Assembly: GCA_014843695.1 (NCBI GenBank)
Contig: CM026398.1
Span: 48,821,579 to 48,885,578, forward strand
DNA: 64,000 nt
Direction of reading: 5' to 3'
Source: Archivesica marissinica
Lineage: Eukaryota > Mollusca > Bivalvia > Venerida > Vesicomyidae
Shown piece after piece: positions 59,082 through 64,000 of the stretch. The notes below the pieces were generated by a model that saw only the letters and a list, made by a program, of their open reading frames with translations, ran no database searches and was not told the DNA's origin. Each line of letters starts with the position of its first letter. The first letter of the stretch is position 1. Made by a program: the position numbers and the translations under genes.

Positions 59082-60246
59082 GTTCCTTGCTTGGTTTGGA
59101 TGTTTCCGACAGTTCCTTGCTTGGTTTGGATGTCTCAGATCGTTCCTTGCTTGGTTTGGATGTCTCCGATCGTTCCTTGCTTGGTTTGGATGTCTCCGAT
59201 CGTTCCTTGCTTGGTTTGGATGTCTCCGATCGTTCCTTGCTTGGTTTGGATGTCTCCGATCGTTCCTTGCTTGGTTTGGATGTCTCAGATCGTTCCTTGC
59301 TTGGTTTGGATGTCTCCGATCGTTCCTTGCTTGGTTTGGATGTCTCCGATCGTTCCTTGCTTGGTTTGGATGTCTCCGATCGTTCCTTGCTTGGTTTGGA
59401 TGTCTCCGATCGTTCCTTGCTTGGTTTGGATGTCTCCGATCGTTCCTTGCTTGGTTTGGATGTCTCCGATCGTTCCTTGCTTGGTTTGGATGTCTCCGAT
59501 TGTTCCTTGCTTGGTTTGGATGTCTCCGATCGTTCCTTGCTTGGTTTGGATGTCTCCGATCGTTTCTTGCTTGGTTTGGATGTCTCCGATTGTTCCTTGC
59601 TTGGTTTGGATGTCTCTGACCGTTCCTTGCTTGGTTTGGATGTCTCCGATCATTCTTTGCTTGGTTTGGATGTCTCCGATCGTTCCTTGCTTGGTTTGGA
59701 TGTCTCCGATCGTTCCTTGTTTGGTTTGGATGTCTCCGATCGTTCTTTGCTTGGATGTCTCCGATCGTTCCTTGCTTGGTTTGGATGTCTCCGATCGTTC
59801 CTTGCTTGGTTTGGATGTCTCCGATCGTTCCTTGCTTGGTTTGGATGTCTCCGATCGTTCCCTGCTTGGTTTGGATGTCTCCGATCGTTCCTTGCTTGGT
59901 TTGGATGTCTCCGATCGTTCCCTGCTTGGTTTGGATGTCTCCGATCGTTCCTTGCTTGGTTTGGATGTCTCCGATCGTTCCTTGCTTGGTTTGGATGTCT
60001 CCGGATCGTTCCTTGCTTGGTTTGGATGTCTCAGATCGTTCCTTGCTTGGTTTGGATGTCTCCGATTGTTCCTTGCTTGGTTTGGATGTCTCCGATCGTT
60101 CCTTGCTTGGTTTGGATGTCTCCGATCGTTCCTTGCTTGGTTTGGATGTCTCCGATCGTTCTTTGCTTGGTTTGGATGTCTCCGACCGTTCCTTGCTTGG
60201 TTTGGATGTCTCCGATCGTTCCTTGCTTGGTTTGGATGTCTCCGAT
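59082..60246. repeat. 30-bp minisatellite, about 39 copies, very uniform
   Basis: Unit 'gttccttgcttggtttggat' plus 'gtctccgatc'. A shortened unit near 59744-59762 and an extra G near 60003 shift the frame. Overlapping frames of over 400 codons result from the 30-bp period and carry no other coding evidence. Confidence 0.97.
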
Positions 60247-60456
60247 CACCTCACAGGAAGGCTGTTTAATTAGCCGACATCTGTCACCGGGAAAATCTCA
60301 TAAACATTATTGAATATCATGTTCTTATGGCTTTCTTTTCAACTTTTATGATTGACATACAGTTTTAAGTGGAGACAGCTGTATAGAGTTTGATGTTAAT
60401 AATGAGTATATATATGTCGCTTGGTGCTTTATGTGCCACTTGTCTCAGTCACATGT

Positions 60457-61176
60457 GCAAACAACATAGACCCAGATCAGCCGCGGCATAATACTGCGTC
60501 TGATCAGGATCTATGTTGTTTGCTATTTGGCCAAGTGTTTCAGCTTCACTATCCGAATAGCAAACAACATAGACCCAGATCAGCCACGGCATAATACTGC
60601 GTCTGATCAGGATCTATGTTGTTTGCTATTTGGCCAAGTGTTTCAGCTTCACTATCCGAATAGCAAACAACATAGACCCAGATCAGCCACAGCATAATAC
60701 TGCGTCTGATCAGGATCTATGTTGTTTACTATTCAGCCAAGTGTTTTAGCGCCACTATCCTAATAGCAATACAACATAGACCCAGATCAGCCGCGGCATA
60801 ATACTGCATCTGATCAGGATCTATGTTGTTTACTATTCAGCCAAGTGTTTTAGCGCCACTATCCTAATAGCAAACAACATAGACCCAGATCAGCCGCGGC
60901 ATAATACTGCGTCTGATCAGGATCTATGTTGTTTGCTATTCAGCCAAGTTATTTAGCTCCACTATCCTAATAGCAAACAACATAGACCCAGATCAGCCGC
61001 GGCATAATACTGCGTCTGATCAGGATCTATGTTGTTTGCTATTCAGCCAAGTGTTTCAGCTCCACTATCCTAATAGCAAACGGCATAGAGCCTGATCAGA
61101 CGGCACGTTCTGTGCTGTCTGATCTTGATCTGGCTCTATGCTGTTTGCAAAAGTGATTTTATCTGCCGCTAGCGTG
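60457..61176 (-). mobile_element. TTAA-A derivative (A8): hairpin 2 amplified six-fold
   Basis: 'gcaaacaacatagacccag' starts at 60457, 60560, 60663, 60766, 60870 and 60973 (period 103-104). Each unit is a full hairpin 2 plus the linker 'ctattcagccaagtgtttta' 'gctccactatcc'. The series ends with one hairpin 1 at 61076-61148 ('gcaaacggcatagagcc') and a TTAA-A-type right flank ('atctgccgctagcgtgc'). Terminal TTAA is not preserved. Confidence 0.9.
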
Positions 61177-61263
61177 CAATGATAATAATTAGCACACATT
61201 TCACAGAAACAGCTGTATTGAATTTATTATTAAAGTCAGTCATGCGGATCTTCTTTTTTTTTT

Positions 61264-61512
61264 GTTAAGTTTATTTAACGTCGTTACCAGTTTCCCATAT
61301 GAGCGACAGGAAGTTTACATAACAACACCTTTCATGGGCAGGCTCCAGCGATTAACCAGTACTTGGGTGCACCAACCTCCGTAAGAAACTGCCAACTTTT
61401 TCATATAGAGAGACACGGTCTGAGCGAGGTTCGAACCCTTGACCATCAGTGGTGATAGGTTACAGTGGTATACAAGCCTGCGACTGTAATCACTCGACCA
61501 CAGAGACGGGTA
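61264..61512 (-). mobile_element. SINE-5 (tRNA-derived)
   Basis: On the minus strand: head 'cgtctctgtggtcgagtg' with box B-like 'gggttcgaacctcg', body 'gggtgcacccaagtactgg', then the tail 'gtcgctcatatgggaaactg' and 'acgacgttaaataaac'. That tail matches the SINE-1 tail, but head and body differ. Single copy in the window. Confidence 0.75.
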
Positions 61513-62176
61513 GCAGCCCTTTGAAATACTGTTACTATTTATATCCAGACGCTGACTGCACTGCATTGTGAGCATTATGTATGTGACACTTGGGACAATT
61601 TTATCAGTGACAAATATTTTTCTGAATGAAAGTGTACAGTTTTGGAGTGTAGTTAATTTTATGATATTATATGGCTATGTTAATTGTTCAGGAAAAGGAA
61701 AAGTGCTGTAAAAGTGAAATAAAAAATAAATGTGGTGGAAATGTAATGATGTGTTTCTGCCATTGATGACAGTTTTATGATGAGGTTTTATGGATAAAAT
61801 ACAGATTTCATGTTGATCACAAAATGTAAAGTTTCTTTGTTCTTTATTATTTGATCTAACAATATGACATTTACGGTTGTCGAGTTCAGTGAATTGAAAA
61901 CAAGAAAGTGAGAAGTTATGCCAATTTCATAAAAGTAAATATTACAATTTCCGATTATTAATTTGGGCATTTAAAAGTCTGAGAATAGGTTTATGACCAG
62001 GCTGTAAAACACCCCATCTAATGTTTCGATCCCAGAATCTGCTCAACCATCCTTTATTGAATTAGGCATTTATGAGGGAAGATCACATAAAACCAGGAGA
62101 TAACAATGAACCTCTCATCATTAAGTTTGCATTCTCAGGGGCTGTGTTGCTGTGTCTTGTAATTAAGTATGTTATG
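61513..62176. other. AT-rich stretch, no gene seen
   Basis: No exon or repeat family recognised. Confidence 0.4.
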
Positions 62177-62255
62177 TTATATTTCGGGTTTTACGCCTGC
62201 ATCAGCACCATTTTGGGCTATATCGCCGGCGGGCAGTTTACCTAACAACACCTTG
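62177..62255. repeat. SINE-5-related fragment
   Basis: 'gtttacctaacaacacctt' near 62236-62254 resembles 'gtttacataacaacacctt' in SINE-5 (61312-61330). The left part 'ttacgcctgcatcagcacc' may be tail-derived. Confidence 0.4.
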
Positions 62256-62346
62256 TAATTAAGTAACAAACCACAATGATACTAGAATATTCAATATTTT
62301 AAATTAAGCATAATCAATTATAAAATGTCACCCATTTCAATTACCG

Positions 62347-62579
62347 ATCTGGAAGTCGTGATAGTGCATTCGCTTCAGGTGCGAAAGGCCCCACGTTCGC
62401 ACCCAACTGTGACCGTTGCGATTGTGCCCTTAGGCAAGGCATTTAAATTCCACATTGCCTCTTACATTGTATCTCTCCCTTGTGGTGATGGATTCCATCA
62501 GGAATGAGATCTCAAGAGTGATTAATGTAAGTTGTAAGAACTTGTTTCGCAATCGAGCTAAAATAAATTTGTATAAACT
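62347..62579 (+). mobile_element. SINE-2, with TSD
   Basis: Forward copy: 'ctggaagtcgtgatagtgc', 'cttcaggtgcgaaagg', central 'gcccttaggcaaggcattta' and tail 'gcaatcgagctaaaataaat'. The box B region is altered ('cccacgttcgcaccc'). The direct repeat 'aattaccg' lies at 62339-62346 and 62580-62587. Confidence 0.9.
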
Positions 62580-62694
62580 AATTACCGGTATGTTAACTTG
62601 CTAGATTTTTGGACATGTTAATCCAGGGTTCAAATCTCTGTGATTAATTACGAAATTCAATAACAGAAAATACTATAAACTTAAAGGTCCAATC

Positions 62695-62850
62695 CAATGG
62701 CAGTGCTTAAATATACAAAGCCTATAGAAACAACCAGAGGAGTCATTGCTATGGGGCTCTGTTTGTATATTGTACTATCTCCCCAAACCTATTATCCCTT
62801 CAGGGTGTGTCCCTGGTGTAACTGGTAGCAACAATATCTTTGCCTATACA
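62695..62850 (+). mobile_element. SINE-1, highly diverged fragment
   Basis: 'aaccagaggagtcattgc', 'ctctgtttgtatattgtac', 'cccttcagggtgtgtccc' and 'actggtagcaacaat' follow the SINE-1 body and tail order with many changes. Probably an old insertion. Confidence 0.5.
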
Positions 62851-63530
62851 TTAGTACCTGGATTTCAAGTAGACAGATTGGAAGGTCAAATTATTCATCA
62901 ATTTGATGACAATAAAGCAGTTTAAATGTACAGTGGGCTGGCTATTCAAGTTGTTTGAAGGTTTTATTGTCGGACACTTTCGCAATTTAATGGGACATTT
63001 TCGGAGTTATTTAGAAGTGTACTTTTTTATGGGAAAAAATGTGGCTATTCTGTCCTTGTATTATGGTTGAATTATCGACTGGCTCGGGCACAACACTGTT
63101 AGCATCAGCTAGGTTGTTAATGTTCTCTTTGTGTTAGAAGGTATCATCTGTTTTGTTGCGGAAAATTATTACTACATTCTTTGTCTTGCCGGAGATGAAA
63201 TTGGGGGCAGAAATAAATAACTGTGTGCGAACCTGGAAGCACATGACATATTGTGAACCTGGAAGCACATGTGTGTAGCAATAATGTCGTGTTGTGGAAG
63301 TTTCAAGTGTTTTAAGAAGTCCTTCAAAACATTTTTTGTGCTAAAGCATTTTTTTTATGCGGATATTTTATTTAATTGTTCGATGATGTATTGAAATATT
63401 ATGAGTTTTGACAACTATTTTGATGTCTTGTTTGTGGAAGATTCAAATGTTTTAAGACTGTAATGAGTGTTAACAAATTCAAGAAGTTGTGTTCTTGAGT
63501 TGTTTAAGAATACTTATGAGCATTGGTTCA
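62851..63530. other. AT-rich stretch, no gene seen
   Basis: A short direct repeat 'tgaacctggaagcacatg' lies at about 63229 and 63253, with unit about 24 bp. No exon recognised. Confidence 0.4.
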
Positions 63531-63777
63531 TTAACCATTTTCATTCTGGATACATTTAAAGGCTTTTGCAAACAACATAGATCCGGATCAGCCACAGCGT
63601 AACGCTGCGTGCTGATCAGGATCTATGTTGTTTGCTGCATAGCCAAGTGTCTTAGCACAATCATCTGAATAGCAAACAGCATAGAGCCTGATTAGACGGA
63701 ACATTCCGTGGCGGTTAATCTGGCTCTATGTTCTTTGCACATACCGTTTGAACGGTATCCAGAATGAAATGGGTTAA
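63531..63777 (-). mobile_element. TTAA-A two-hairpin element (A9) with distinct ends
   Basis: TTAA 'ccattttcattctggatac' on the left and 'gtatccagaatgaaatggg' TTAA on the right: near-perfect inverted repeats unrelated to the ends of the other copies. The internal hairpins 2 and 1 are those of the family. An extra small palindrome 'taccgtttgaacggta' lies beside the right end. Confidence 0.88.
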
Positions 63778-63846
63778 TGTGTCTTTCTTATTTGTAACTG
63801 AAAACTCTGAAAAATGATATGATGGAATTGCATGAGAATTCTGTCA

Positions 63847-63920
63847 TTAAGGCCCAATTCTAATGAAATTCCATGAAATATCTTATTGTTATTTTCACTG
63901 CTAGCATGCAACAGAGTTAA
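63847..63920 (-). mobile_element. TTAA-C end fragment
   Basis: 'gaaattccatgaaatatc' and 'gttattttcactgctagcat', then 'gcaacagagttaa', match the left part of the TTAA-C copy at 23672 in reverse. Confidence 0.55.
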
Positions 63921-64000
63921 TTTACAAATTATAAGGATTATTCTCTCTACCAATCAGAATCCTTCCAGGTGTTATTACACGTGTGTACATATAAGAAAAT

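Noticed and set aside
59046..60313. Frames of over 400 codons in the 30-bp array
   Set aside because: Three overlapping frames are open at once because the unit is 30 bp. No coding signature.

Overview
This window is eukaryotic, repeat-dominated, mostly non-coding DNA. It has AT-rich single-copy stretches, many tRNA-derived SINEs with target-site duplications (TSDs), short TTAA-flanked inverted-repeat elements (MITE-like), very long mini- and microsatellite arrays, and one 1000-N assembly gap. The style of the repeats (several tRNA-headed SINE families, TTAA-bounded hairpin elements, a 'gctcacctg' hairpin repeat) suggests a marine or freshwater invertebrate. A bivalve mollusc is my best guess, but that is inference and not proven here. 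There are no operons and no recognisable intact protein gene. The only coding candidate I can support is a short CpG-rich first-exon-like segment at 9256-9340, with a good start context, an in-frame upstream stop and a splice donor.

Layout. 0-13.7 kb: interspersed SINEs and TTAA elements, with small arrays at 274-691 (39 bp) and 3781-5244 (13/15/23 bp), and the exon candidate. 13.7-21.6 kb: one 7.8-kb minisatellite of 26, 46 and 48 bp units with internal higher-order duplications. 21.9-29.2 kb: TTAA elements, SINEs, a 55-bp hairpin array flanked by two related elements, and a very uniform 36-bp array. 29.3-32.1 kb: a 20/40-bp array followed by about 1 kb of (GT)n. 32.5-39.4 kb: dispersed elements, including several one-hairpin TTAA elements, a 63-bp array and a 64-66-bp array. 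39.8-51.8 kb: consecutive arrays of 21, 22, 33, 54 and 37 bp, broken by the N gap. 51.9-64 kb: more TTAA elements and SINEs, a C-rich array, 16, 27, 45, 27 and 30 bp arrays, and a 103-bp array made of transposon hairpins.

Nearly half of the window (roughly 29 kb) is tandem repeat. The long open reading frames are by-products of unit lengths divisible by three (33, 36, 48, 54, 27, 30, 21 bp) and are not called as genes.

The most interesting biology is the link between short TTAA elements and satellites. A one-hairpin element at 41639-43917 has had its terminal 33 bp expanded about 60-fold in place. A two-hairpin element at 60457-61176 has had one hairpin expanded to six copies. The two element families share a hairpin core with the same two conserved mismatches and compensatory base changes. 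Copies of the two-hairpin family carry different terminal inverted repeats that still match within each copy. Separately, the N gap lies between two nearly identical 1729-bp blocks (46303-48031 and 49032-50760), which points to an assembly artefact.
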